Below, one piece after another: positions 1 to 9,607 of a stretch of DNA of 40,721 nt. The position numbers and the translations under genes are program-made. How positions within the stretch are numbered: position 1 is the stretch's first letter; every line of letters starts with the position of its first letter. Origin of the DNA: Methanosarcinales archaeon (GTDB taxonomy: Archaea > Halobacteriota > Methanosarcinia > Methanosarcinales > Methanosarcinaceae); NCBI GenBank assembly GCA_031260345.1, contig JAIRKA010000040.1, forward strand, positions 1 to 40,721, given 5' to 3'. Under the pieces are notes generated by a model, which was not told the origin of the DNA, made no database searches, and saw nothing but the letters and a program-made list of their open reading frames with translations.

Positions 1-347
1 TGGGAAACATTTCCTTCTTCATTTCGAATAATAAAAACTCTTTGTTCCACCCAGCGGATGGAGCCGAATTTTGTGTAAAGCCGATAAGTCAGCGTGAAGC
101 CGAAAGCGTTCTGTGCGGAAGAATAATCTTTAAACAGACCGCGGACTTTATCTAAATCATCGCGATAGATAATGTTTTCGAAATCATAATTGTAATCACT
201 GAACTCTTCCGGCGGATATCCGAATTGAAGGATATTATTTGAAACGTATTCAACGGGAAGGCCGGCCCGGGCGCCGAATTTAAAAACGACGACGGGACTC
301 ATGTTGATGATAAACTCCAACTCTTTACGCGTATCCGACCACTTCAT
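1..347 (-). CDS. PAS-domain protein (N-terminal part; runs off the left edge)
   Basis: Reverse-strand reading from ATG at 347: MKWSDTRKELEFIINMSPVVVFKFGARAGLPVEYVSNNILQFGYPPEEFSDYNYDFENIIYRDDLDKVRGLFKDY...; PAS-like (WPVEYVS..(I/V)xxxGY). SD AAGGTG upstream. Missing from the ORF track because it is open at the window edge. Confidence 0.75.
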   Translation of the reverse strand, partial: MKWSDTRKELEFIINMSPVVVFKFGARAGLPVEYVSNNILQFGYPPEEFSDYNYDFENIIYRDDLDKVRGLFKDYSSAQNAFGFTLTYRLYTKFGSIRWVEQRVFIIRNEEGNVS

Positions 348-580
348 TTCAGTACACCTTCATGGAAAACAAAATTGACACTTAATTCAAAGTGTTTAGG
401 TTTGTAAAAGGTTAAAGCTTTTTTGTATTCCGCTTTTCACAATTTTTATGGGTGCTTGCTATTTGCGTTGCTGCTTTCACTGCGCTGCCGCCCACCCGCG
501 AGCCGCACAAATTTTAAAAAAACAAATGAAAAACGAGGGACGGATTTTACAATAGAAGGAAAAAAGATAGAAAAAGGCAT

Positions 581-1210
581 TCAGGGCTGAATGCTTTTTC
601 TGCCGGCTTCAAAAGCCGCTAAGTTGAGATCCAAATGCTTCGGCGGAACCGACGCTTTGAGACTGTTGATGAACGTTTGCTCCGAAAACGGAATGAAATG
701 TGACGCTGCGCCCATCATAACAGCGTTGACAACCAAACGGTTGCCGAGCCCGACTGCAATTTCTGTTCCGTTAACTCTTCTCACGTCAAAGGTTTCCGAA
801 AGCGCTGCCAACATTTTATCGACAGGCGGATATTCGGCTTTGCCGGTTGTCACCGTGAACGGCAAAATGGGTTCGGTGTCAACAACAATCGTTGCGCCGT
901 CTTTCATTAAGTGAGCATAGCGGACGGCATCCGAGGGTTCAAGCGCAATCATTAAGTCAGCCGTTCTTTTGGGGATGAGCGCACCGTAAACGCTACCGAT
1001 ACGGACGTGATTTTCAACCGTTCCGCCGCGCTGAGCCATGCCGTGCGTTTCAGCGGCCTGAACGGCGCAGCCTTCAGCGACTGCCGCTCTGCCGAGAATG
1101 TCGGATGCCAAAATTGTACCCTGACCGCCGACACCGCAAACGATGATGTCAAGTCTCAAATCGGTGCTGCCTGTGTTCGGAACGCCCCCGAAACATTTCT
1201 TTTCGCTCAT
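581..1210 (-). CDS. iorB: Indolepyruvate ferredoxin oxidoreductase beta subunit
   Basis: GVGGQGTILASDILGRAA...GMAQRGGTVENHVRIG gamma/beta POR-family motif; overlaps the iorA stop (TAATG). Confidence 0.93.
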   Translation of the reverse strand: MSEKKCFGGVPNTGSTDLRLDIIVCGVGGQGTILASDILGRAAVAEGCAVQAAETHGMAQRGGTVENHVRIGSVYGALIPKRTADLMIALEPSDAVRYAHLMKDGATIVVDTEPILPFTVTTGKAEYPPVDKMLAALSETFDVRRVNGTEIAVGLGNRLVVNAVMMGAASHFIPFSEQTFINSLKASVPPKHLDLNLAAFEAGRKSIQP

Positions 1211-3045
1211 TATTTCACCTCAACAATCGCATCAAACGAACATATCTGAGCGCAAACGCCGCAGCCGAAACAGTGAGCGTTGATGAATGCAAGTCCTGAA
1301 CTCTTGTCGAATTCAACTGCCGGACAGCCGAAGTTCACGCATTTGCGGCAGCCTTTACATTTGTCGGCAACAACCGCAAATGAACTCAATCTAACCGTTC
1401 CTGCCTTTTTCGCGACAATGGAGCAAGTCTGCTGAACAATGACGACAGAGACGCCGTTAAAGTTTTTTGCTTCGCGGAAAGCCGTCTTTAAAGCTTCATA
1501 ATCGAAAGCGTCAACCGTTCTGACAAACTCGGTTCCGAAGGATTTACAGACCGCTTCCAGTGAAATATCGGGAGCCGGATTTCCAATCGCAGTTAACTTC
1601 GTACTCGGGTTGGGCTGCTGGCCGGTCATCGCCGTCGTGTAGTTGTCCAAAATAGCGACTGTCATGTTCGCGCCGTTGTAAACAGCGTTCATCAAAGAGT
1701 TGATGCCCGTGTGCAGGAACGTTGAGTCGCCGATTGTACAGCAAACCGGCCTCTTTTCGCCGGAGTTGGCAATGCCTGCCGCCATGCTGATACTTCCGCC
1801 CATACAAATCACTGTGTCAACCATGCCGGTGTGAATGCCGAGCGTGTAGCAGCCGATGTCGCTTGGGAAAATCGCGTTTTTGCCGAACACTTCCTTAATC
1901 ACGTGGAAGGCCGAGCGGTGAGAGCAGCCGACACAAAACGCGGGCGGTCTCGGCGGAAGAACAATGTCTCTCACTGCCGCAGGCAGCGGGGGGACGTTTC
2001 CAACCATTTTGAATGCGGGCGTGGACGTGTCAGCCTGCTCCTTGAAAACAGACGCCATAATATCGCGGCAGATTTCCAAATTGAGTTCATACACTTGCGG
2101 AACCGGATTTTTACCGATAATTTCGGTTGTGATTTGGTTCTGCTGTGCCAAGATGCGGACGCGGTCTTCAACAATCGGCTCCAATTCTTCAACAACAAGA
2201 ATCTTGTCGCAGTGATTGAGCATTTGAAGAATCATGTTTTCCGGAACCGGATAAGTCATAATTTTTAAGAAAGAAGCATTGATTCCAAGAATGTGTAGGG
2301 CTTCTTTTGCGTAAACGGAAGCGATGCCCGATGAAATAACGCCGATTTTTGAGCCGTCGCACAGTTCTAAAACGTTCCATGGGGATTGTTCAAGAGTTTC
2401 CATCATTGGTTTTTGGCGCTCAAGAGAAATGGGATGACGCGGGCGCGCAAAGGTCGGCATCATAACCATTGTAGTCGGGTCTTTAATGAAATTCGCGGTG
2501 TTCGGGTTCGGTTTAATTTCTCCGATTTCGATACCGGCTTTCGCGTGGCAGATACGTGTTGTCGGGCGGATGATGACAGGCGTTTTAAATTTCTCGGAAA
2601 ATTCAAACGCATAGGGGATCATGTCCTTTGCATCCTGTATCGTTGCCGGGTCAAGACACGGCACCTGCGCGAAATAAGCGTAGCGGCGCGTATCCTGTTC
2701 ATTTTGAGAAGAGTGAAGGGACGGGTCGTCAGCTGTTAAAATAACAAGACCGCCTTGGTTCTCGGCGAAACAGGCTGACATCAGCGGGTCAGCGGCAACG
2801 TTTAAGCCGACATGTTTCATTGTAGCAAGCGCGCGCGTGCCTGTAAAGGCGGCACCGATTGCGACTTCAAGAGCAACTTTTTCATTAACGGACCATTCGA
2901 TGTAAAAATCAAGGTCTTTTTGAGCGCGTAAATTGTCAATGATCTCGGAAGACGGCGTTCCAGGATAACCCGCGACCAAACCGACACCGGACTCTCTGAT
3001 ACCGCGAGCGATCGCGACATTGCCAAGCATATATTCTTTAGTCAT
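1210..3045 (-). CDS. iorA: Indolepyruvate ferredoxin oxidoreductase alpha subunit (TPP-binding, C-terminal 2x[4Fe-4S])
   Basis: GYPGTPSSEI, FCVGCSHRSAFHVIKEVFG, GDSTFLHTGINSLMNAVYN, C-terminal CKGCRKCVNFGCPA / CFGCGVCAQICSFDAI. Confidence 0.95.
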   Translation of the reverse strand: MTKEYMLGNVAIARGIRESGVGLVAGYPGTPSSEIIDNLRAQKDLDFYIEWSVNEKVALEVAIGAAFTGTRALATMKHVGLNVAADPLMSACFAENQGGLVILTADDPSLHSSQNEQDTRRYAYFAQVPCLDPATIQDAKDMIPYAFEFSEKFKTPVIIRPTTRICHAKAGIEIGEIKPNPNTANFIKDPTTMVMMPTFARPRHPISLERQKPMMETLEQSPWNVLELCDGSKIGVISSGIASVYAKEALHILGINASFLKIMTYPVPENMILQMLNHCDKILVVEELEPIVEDRVRILAQQNQITTEIIGKNPVPQVYELNLEICRDIMASVFKEQADTSTPAFKMVGNVPPLPAAVRDIVLPPRPPAFCVGCSHRSAFHVIKEVFGKNAIFPSDIGCYTLGIHTGMVDTVICMGGSISMAAGIANSGEKRPVCCTIGDSTFLHTGINSLMNAVYNGANMTVAILDNYTTAMTGQQPNPSTKLTAIGNPAPDISLEAVCKSFGTEFVRTVDAFDYEALKTAFREAKNFNGVSVVIVQQTCSIVAKKAGTVRLSSFAVVADKCKGCRKCVNFGCPAVEFDKSSGLAFINAHCFGCGVCAQICSFDAIVEVK

Positions 3046-3280
3046 AAAAATTCCGATTTTTGTTTTTTTGCACCGTTTTTGTTAATACATTACCAAAAGC
3101 AATTCATTATTAAAAATATGTTTAAAAAAGTTTTGATAACATTATCGCTTAATTCGGCAATCGGTAACTGCTGTTTTGATTCAAGCTCAGATGAACATTA
3201 TTCAAAAAAATGCATATTCACATTTAATGGCGAAAAACAGGGTTATCGCGACCAAAAAATAAAAACAAGAAATAAACCCC

Positions 3281-3324
3281 CTCGGAGCTGCGCTCCGAGT
3301 TTGGCCGCCCCTTCGGGCCGGTCA
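3281..3324 (+). repeat. Short copy of the intergenic modular repeat (copy C)
   Basis: CTCGGAGctgcgCTCCGAGttTGGCCGCCCCTTCGGGCCGGTCA. Confidence 0.75.
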
Positions 3325-3369
3325 AAAAAAGAAAACAGAATTCAAGTGAATTCTGCCTTAACCATTAAT

Positions 3370-4833
3370 TTACAAATTTTCTTTTGCCCAGTCATACCCT
3401 GCTTTCAAAACCTTCAAGTTCAAATCAATCAACTCAGGTCTGTCTGCAAATGACTCAGCAATCGCTTTTTCAAATTCTTTCTGTGTGAGTCCGGTCTTGC
3501 CGAGAGCCCAAATGACGCCGAGCATTGCCGTATTCAAAGCTTTTGCATTGCCGGCTTTTGTAGCGATTTCAATTCCGGGGACACAAATGGCCTTCACGTT
3601 TGCCGGAGGCGTATAGTCGCCGACCGAAGAATCGTAAATCAGATAGCCGCCGTCTTTGACAATCTTTTCAAACCTGACAAGAGACGGAAGGTTGAGTACA
3701 ACCATAATGTCAGGCTCGTAAACGATCGGGGAGCCAATCGGATTGGAAGAGATGATAACGGAACAGTTCGCTGTACCGCCGCGCTGCTCGGGACCATAGG
3801 CCGGATACCAGGAAGCGTTTTTGCCGCTGTAAGTTGCCGCCTGAGAGAGCATAATTCCCGCAGAGAGAACGCCCTGACCGCCAAAACCGGCGATTTTAAT
3901 CAAACAGTCCCGGAAGTTCGGATCCATCGGAGGCATTTCAAGATTTGCATCAACGCCAAAGACTTTTTCAATCGACTTCTTTGAGAAATCACTGTCCGGA
4001 CGAATCAAGGGAGAAGTCTCTGAAACTTTGTCTCTGTAATTGCCGAGCGGATATTCTTTCTCCATCTGGATGTTGAGGAAGTCCATGGATTCCTGAGCGT
4101 CCTGTCTCAAGTTGTTCGGACAGCCCGCAAGAATTTCAACGAAAGCATAACCTTTGCCGTCGCGCTGAACTTCAAGCGCCTTTCGGATAACGGTTTTTGC
4201 CTTGCGGATGCGCTTCATGTCAGAAACAGAAACACGCTCGATGAAAACGGGCGCGGTTAAGTTACTCAAAATTTCGCACATATGAAGCGGGTAGCCGGCC
4301 TCAACGGGATCGCGGCCTTCCTGACAAGTCATGGTCACTTCGCCGATAAGCGTTGTCGGAGCCATCTGACCGCCGGTCATGCCGTAAATGGAGTTGTTGA
4401 TGAAGAAAACGCACATCTTTTCGCCGCGGTTGGCCGCCTGCATCGTTTCATTCAAACCGATGGACGCCAAATCGCCGTCACCCTGATAAGCCATGACAAC
4501 CGCATTGTCGCGCGCACGAGAAACGCCTGTGGCGACCGCAGCCGCACGACCGTGAGCCGCCTGAACATTTCCGACATCAAAGTAGTAGTAAGCAAAAACA
4601 GCGCAGCCGACAGGACCTACGAGAACGCAGCGATCCTGAATGCCAAGCTCGTCAATCGCTTCACCGATAAGTTTGTGAATAATACCGTGACCGCAGCCCG
4701 CGCAGTAGTGCGTCGCAGTCGGCGCGCTGCCGCCTTTTCTGGAATAAACTTCATTTATACTGACAGGTCTTTTTAAAACCGTCATATTCTTGTTTTCGCA
4801 GGAATTGCCGCAATTGTTTGCGATATCAGACAT
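3370..4833 (-). CDS. vorA: 2-oxoisovalerate:ferredoxin oxidoreductase VorA-type subunit (beta TPP domain fused to gamma domain)
   Basis: [18 protein letters not shown] + [12 protein letters not shown] (beta) followed by [33 protein letters not shown] (gamma); adjacent to vorB and vorC. Confidence 0.85.
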   Translation of the reverse strand: MSDIANNCGNSCENKNMTVLKRPVSINEVYSRKGGSAPTATHYCAGCGHGIIHKLIGEAIDELGIQDRCVLVGPVGCAVFAYYYFDVGNVQAAHGRAAAVATGVSRARDNAVVMAYQGDGDLASIGLNETMQAANRGEKMCVFFINNSIYGMTGGQMAPTTLIGEVTMTCQEGRDPVEAGYPLHMCEILSNLTAPVFIERVSVSDMKRIRKAKTVIRKALEVQRDGKGYAFVEILAGCPNNLRQDAQESMDFLNIQMEKEYPLGNYRDKVSETSPLIRPDSDFSKKSIEKVFGVDANLEMPPMDPNFRDCLIKIAGFGGQGVLSAGIMLSQAATYSGKNASWYPAYGPEQRGGTANCSVIISSNPIGSPIVYEPDIMVVLNLPSLVRFEKIVKDGGYLIYDSSVGDYTPPANVKAICVPGIEIATKAGNAKALNTAMLGVIWALGKTGLTQKEFEKAIAESFADRPELIDLNLKVLKAGYDWAKENL

Positions 4834-4835
4834 AA

Positions 4836-5897
4836 TTACACCTTCCTTGATTCCGCAATTTCGCGAACCTTTTTCATGATATCACCTGTTTCAATGAGGA
4901 GACCGCCGTAACGGCTGACAAGCTCAACAGGGCGCTCGCAGTTAATTGCAAGCTTCAAATCATCACGCATTTGTCCTGCGCTCATTTCAACGGAAACAAA
5001 TGTACAGCCGCGTTCTGCAATTCTCTGAAGTTCTTTTTCAGGGAGCGGGAACAATGTGATCGGGCGGAATAAGCCGACTTTAAAGCCTTCTTTTCTTGCA
5101 ACATCCACCGCGCTCTTTGAGATACGGCTGCTGATACCGTAAGAAACCAAAACGATTTCCGCGTCATCTATCATGTACTCTTCATAAAGCGGCTCTTTTT
5201 CAGAGATTTCCTCATACTTCTTCAGAAGTTTGTGATTGAAGCCTTCCTGCAAAGAGAAATCCAAGAAAACGGACGAGATTAAATTCTTCCGAGTCTCCGC
5301 CGTTCCGCAAACTGACAGGGTCGTATCAATGACGGGCTCAATTGCTTCTGTCGGGAAAGTGATGGGTTCCATCATCTGACCCAAAGCACCGTCGGCCAAA
5401 ACAACAACCGGTGTTCTGTATTTGAAAGCCAAATCAAAGGCTTTGATTGTCAAATCGCACATTTCCTGAGCGGAGTTGGGCGCAAGAACAATGCATTTGT
5501 AGTTGCCGTGACCGCCGCCTTTGACAGCCTGAATGTAGCAGGATTGCTCAGGGCCGATGTTGCCGAGACCCGGACCGGCACGCTGAATATCAACGATGAC
5601 CGCCGGAAGTTCTGCGCCTGCGATATATGAAATACCTTCCTGCTTTAAACTCATGCCCGGACCGGAAGAGGCCGTCATAACACGGTGACCGGCAGCTGCC
5701 GCGCCGTAAACCATGTTGATTGCTGCTTCCTCAGATTCCGCCTGAATGCATTTGCGCCCGAGTTTCGGGAAGTAAACGGATGCTTCATGCATCACTTCGT
5801 TGGCGGGCGTAATCGGATAACCGAAATAACAGTCGCAGCCGGCATACACCGCGCCGATGAGAACCGCCGTATTTCCTCTGACTAATCGAATTGACAT
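4836..5897 (-). CDS. vorB: 2-oxoisovalerate:ferredoxin oxidoreductase VorB-type subunit (alpha)
   Basis: [39 protein letters not shown] alpha family; operon position. Confidence 0.87.
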   Translation of the reverse strand: MSIRLVRGNTAVLIGAVYAGCDCYFGYPITPANEVMHEASVYFPKLGRKCIQAESEEAAINMVYGAAAAGHRVMTASSGPGMSLKQEGISYIAGAELPAVIVDIQRAGPGLGNIGPEQSCYIQAVKGGGHGNYKCIVLAPNSAQEMCDLTIKAFDLAFKYRTPVVVLADGALGQMMEPITFPTEAIEPVIDTTLSVCGTAETRKNLISSVFLDFSLQEGFNHKLLKKYEEISEKEPLYEEYMIDDAEIVLVSYGISSRISKSAVDVARKEGFKVGLFRPITLFPLPEKELQRIAERGCTFVSVEMSAGQMRDDLKLAINCERPVELVSRYGGLLIETGDIMKKVREIAESRKV

Positions 5898-5900
5898 AAC

Positions 5901-6152
5901 TTAAGCCTCCTGTTTTGCTTTCTTCGGTATGTGAACTTCAACCGCGTTCGGTTCAGGACATGTATAATAGCAGTTTCCGCAGCCGTTGCAGCCTTCTCCC
6001 TTGTAGACAGCATATAAGAAGCCGCGTTCATTCAAAACTGTCCCCATCTCCAAAACCTTCTTCGGGCACTCAATGATGCAGCGGTTGCAAGCCTTGCATT
6101 CAAGTGCGTGAATGACCGGATAAGGAGATTGTTTTTGTTGTGACTCAGACAT
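5901..6152 (-). CDS. vorC: Ferredoxin-type VorC-type subunit (2x[4Fe-4S])
   Basis: [16 protein letters not shown]...[20 protein letters not shown]; first gene of the vorCBA order. Confidence 0.87.
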   Translation of the reverse strand: MSESQQKQSPYPVIHALECKACNRCIIECPKKVLEMGTVLNERGFLYAVYKGEGCNGCGNCYYTCPEPNAVEVHIPKKAKQEA

Positions 6153-6381
6153 TTAATCCACCTCTTTAAAAAACTAAGACGAAGAGCATATACTCATTCA
6201 TGTAAGCACAGTGGAAGAAATAAACCGTATTTATAATTAATGATTATGATGGTTGTGTTGAACAAATCTAACATGACATTTGACCTCGTATAAATTGTAC
6301 TGTTCTGCCCTTGGTCGAGCTCACAGCTAATTTTGCAGTCTTTCCTGTCCCATGTTAAATGACGAAACACATGACAGATTC

Positions 6382-6471
6382 GACTTCCTCGGAAATTAAT
6401 TTAGAGATGATTAAATGCAATCGTTATTGCATCAAATAAATCATAATCGGGGTTTAATTTCCGAGGAAGTC
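6382..6471. repeat. MITE-like element, copy 1: 18-bp perfect terminal inverted repeats around an inner palindrome
   Basis: GACTTCCTCGGAAATTAA (6382-6399) and TTAATTTCCGAGGAAGTC (6454-6471); inner ATGCAAT-cgtt-ATTGCAT. Confidence 0.75.
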
Positions 6472-6497
6472 TGTTAAAAATATAAAATCAGATTCGG

Positions 6498-7376
6498 TCA
6501 GAATAAACCGACAATGAATGCTGCCAAAGCCAAAAACATGGAGATTTTAAAGAGTTTGGAAGATCTGGCGTAATCTCTTTTGGACAAAGAATAAATGGCG
6601 GCGAAGAAGCATAAAACCACAAAAACGAGCGCGTAAAGATAATGAACCGTTAAAATGCCCATGATATAAGGCAGCGGGCTGAGTAAAACGGCCAAAAATC
6701 CGAAAGCGGACGCTAAATAGATGGCGGGCTTTTCGCCGTATTGAATCGGGAAAGTAACGGCGCCGTCTTCGGCATCGCCTTTGATGTCTTCGATATCTTT
6801 GACGATTTCACGCGCGGCCGTCGCCAAGAATGCCAAAAGGAAGAGCGGAACCATAACAATAACGCCGTCTGTACCGAGAAATGACGCGCCGAAAAGGAAA
6901 GTTGACCCTGTCAGATAAGCAATGGAAAGGTTTCCGAGAAGAATGGTGCGTTTCAGCGTTTTCGCGTACCAGATCAGTATGAAAACGTTAATGAAGCCGA
7001 TCATTCCCGCAATCGGGTTGATTAAAAACGCAATCAAAAGCGCAACTGAAAAGCAGACAAACGTCAAATAAACGGCTTCTTTCAAACCGATGCGGCCGGA
7101 TGGAAGCGGACGAGTCGGCTTATTCACGCGGTCAATGTCAATATCATAGTAATCATTGAGCATGTTGCCGGCGCCTGTTGCCAGAAAAACCATGATATAA
7201 ATATAGAAAAGATGGAGGAGATTATAATACAGGTCGCCGACGATTTGGTAATTCAGAATAGCGGCGGCAATAAAGACGGCAATAACGGATGAAAGACCTG
7301 CCATTGCGGCATTTTTGTATCTCATAAACTCCAAATAAATCAGAAATTTCTTCATCAGATTCATTTTTTCATCCAT
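6498..7376 (-). CDS. UbiA-family prenyltransferase, probably digeranylgeranylglyceryl phosphate synthase
   Basis: NDYYDIDIDRVNKPTRPLPSGRI and DIEDIKGDAEDGAVTFPIQYG UbiA motifs, multi-TM. Confidence 0.87.
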   Translation of the reverse strand: MDEKMNLMKKFLIYLEFMRYKNAAMAGLSSVIAVFIAAAILNYQIVGDLYYNLLHLFYIYIMVFLATGAGNMLNDYYDIDIDRVNKPTRPLPSGRIGLKEAVYLTFVCFSVALLIAFLINPIAGMIGFINVFILIWYAKTLKRTILLGNLSIAYLTGSTFLFGASFLGTDGVIVMVPLFLLAFLATAAREIVKDIEDIKGDAEDGAVTFPIQYGEKPAIYLASAFGFLAVLLSPLPYIMGILTVHYLYALVFVVLCFFAAIYSLSKRDYARSSKLFKISMFLALAAFIVGLF

Positions 7377-7452
7377 TGTATCAATTACATGATTTTAAAT
7401 GAATTATACTATTTCATCTCTTGTGTCAATTTATGATTTTTAAATTATACAT

Positions 7453-8367
7453 TTATTTCGGAACGGCCGCAAGCATTCTGTCAAGTGCTTTTTTTGCTTT
7501 GACGCGAATATCCTCGGGAACCATAATTTTTGTCGTTTCTGTCTCAAGCGCGTTCAGAACGGCAGGCAACGCTGCCATTTTCATGCTGGCGCAATAAGAG
7601 TATTTGGAAACGGAATAAAAAGACTTATCGGGGCTGTCTTTCATTAATTTGTGCAGCATTTCCTGCTCGGTGCCGATTAAAAATTCTTTTTCGTCAGACG
7701 CGGCGGCGTATTTGATGATTCCCGCCGTGCTGAAAACACCGTCGGCGCGCGCTAAAACTTCGGGGCGACATTCGGGGTGCGCAAGAAAGACGGCGCTCGG
7801 GTGTTTTGCTTTTGCAGCCGTTACATCGAACTCTGTAATCTGCTGGTGAATCGGGCAAAAACCGTTCCAAAAATGAATCTTTTTGTCCGTTAAAGTCGAA
7901 ATATAATGACCGAGGTTTTTATCGGGAATGAATAAAATTTCATCTTCTTCAATTGCGGCGACAACTTCTTTGGCGTTTGCGGATGTGCAGCAGACATCGG
8001 ATTCGGCTTTGACCGCCGCCGAACTGTTGACATAGCAAACAACAGCCGCATTGGGATATCTTTTTTTCGCCTCGCGAAGAGCTTCTGCGGTGACCATGTC
8101 CGCCATCGGGCATCCGGCGTCAGCGTCCGGCAAAAGAACCGTTTTCTGCGGTGAGAGAATGTAAGCGCTTTCCGCCATGAAATGAACACCTGCAAAAACA
8201 ATCATGTCGGCATCCAAATCAACAGCCGCCTGACTGAGCGCGAAAGAGTCGCCGACTAAATCGGCGATGTCCTGAACTTCAGCACGAGCATAATTGTGCG
8301 CTAAGATGACAGCGTTTTTTTCTTCTTTTAACTCGGAAATGCGCCGTAAAATTTCATCGCTGTTCAT
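7453..8367 (-). CDS. nadA: Quinolinate synthase
   Basis: LAHNYARAEVQDIADLVGDSFALSQAA, VCYVNSSAAVKAESDVCCTSANA, HPECRPEV. Confidence 0.96.
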   Translation of the reverse strand: MNSDEILRRISELKEEKNAVILAHNYARAEVQDIADLVGDSFALSQAAVDLDADMIVFAGVHFMAESAYILSPQKTVLLPDADAGCPMADMVTAEALREAKKRYPNAAVVCYVNSSAAVKAESDVCCTSANAKEVVAAIEEDEILFIPDKNLGHYISTLTDKKIHFWNGFCPIHQQITEFDVTAAKAKHPSAVFLAHPECRPEVLARADGVFSTAGIIKYAAASDEKEFLIGTEQEMLHKLMKDSPDKSFYSVSKYSYCASMKMAALPAVLNALETETTKIMVPEDIRVKAKKALDRMLAAVPK

Positions 8368-8684
8368 AAAATCTCAAACCTTGCAAAACAAATGATAACA
8401 AAACGATTCGGTGCGAGATTTTTCTCCATAAACATAAAAATCCCAATCCTTGAAAACAAACAATTAATCGTGTAATACCTATTAAACGGTTTCGGAAAAG
8501 CGAATTGTATCGAATTGAAAAACATAAAAAAGTAATGAATAGAAGGATGAGTGAATGACAAATAAAAAGCCGCTGCGCGATTTTTTGAAATCACTTTCCA
8601 TTTGTTGCTTGGTCGCCGCCACCCACGCGCGAGCTGCACAAATTTTCCCAAGAAATAAAACGAAAAGAAGAGACGGCTTTTTTG

Positions 8685-9500
8685 TTAAACTCCAATTTGT
8701 ATCGGATCGGTGATCTTCTTTAAAGTTGAAACGGCTGAAAGTGCCGCCAAGTAACTCGTTTTGGGATTTTTCGGAGACGGACTGTTTTCAATTGTCATTT
8801 TCATATGTCCGAAATCACCGTAAACTTCCAGCTCGTGAATATTCTTCGAAATAGTCGGATCGGCAATGATTCGAACTTCCGTCTTTTCAAAACCGATGCC
8901 GCACAAACTGATTGTCGCGCAGACATTGACGTTTTTCGGAAAACCCGCAACTGCCGCTGCCGCAGTCCCCTCAAAGATGAGTGTCGGCTCTTTTAAGTCG
9001 GACAGGTCAATCTTGTTTTCAGCAAGATAAGGAGACCCCAAAAGACCGGAAAGCGGTTTTCGTGTGGTGACGGAAACGGAAAAGATGCCGGCGGCCGCAG
9101 CCGCCTTCAAACCGTCCGTTCCGGCAATCGCGCCGGAAGGAATGTAAATTTTGGAGCCGTTTGAAGCCGCCGCACCTTTGACTTTTTGATAAAAATCCGG
9201 ATTTTGAAAAGCGCCGACGCTTAAGATCATCAAGTCAACACCGTTTTCTGCGGCAGGAAGCGCATATTTCAAAACGGCGTCTTGAGAAGCGCATTCGACA
9301 ATTAAATCACAGGACTCAATCATCTCTTCGGGCGTGCATTTTTTGGGTTGCCCGTTTTTCAAAAGTTTTAAAACATCATCAGCCTTCGCTTCAGAGAAAT
9401 CAAAAATGCCGAAAATTTCGGCGGGAACGGCACCCGAGTCAATGGCTGAGCAGATTTGCGTTCCGATGAAACCGCATCCGATTATACCGATTTTTATCAT
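8685..9500 (-). CDS. nadX: L-aspartate dehydrogenase
   Basis: IGIIGCGFIGTQI Rossmann motif, IPSGAIAGTDGLKAAA, PKNVNVCATISL; near nadA. Confidence 0.92.
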   Translation of the reverse strand: MIKIGIIGCGFIGTQICSAIDSGAVPAEIFGIFDFSEAKADDVLKLLKNGQPKKCTPEEMIESCDLIVECASQDAVLKYALPAAENGVDLMILSVGAFQNPDFYQKVKGAAASNGSKIYIPSGAIAGTDGLKAAAAAGIFSVSVTTRKPLSGLLGSPYLAENKIDLSDLKEPTLIFEGTAAAAVAGFPKNVNVCATISLCGIGFEKTEVRIIADPTISKNIHELEVYGDFGHMKMTIENSPSPKNPKTSYLAALSAVSTLKKITDPIQIGV

Positions 9501-9607
9501 GAAAAAACTTCCTGAACTTGAGTAAGAATCCGACTGTTTCGGATGATGAGTTTTATTTCCGACTTATTATGTCTTTTGCTTTAATCAATCATATTTTTAT
9601 TTTTAAA

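Noticed and set aside
1831-2739. Long + strand ORFs (145 aa, 117 aa) opposite iorA, and similar antisense ORFs opposite purH, thiC, ilvD, clc and the aminotransferase
   Set aside because: Shadow ORFs antisense to clear conserved genes; no RBS or family resemblance.
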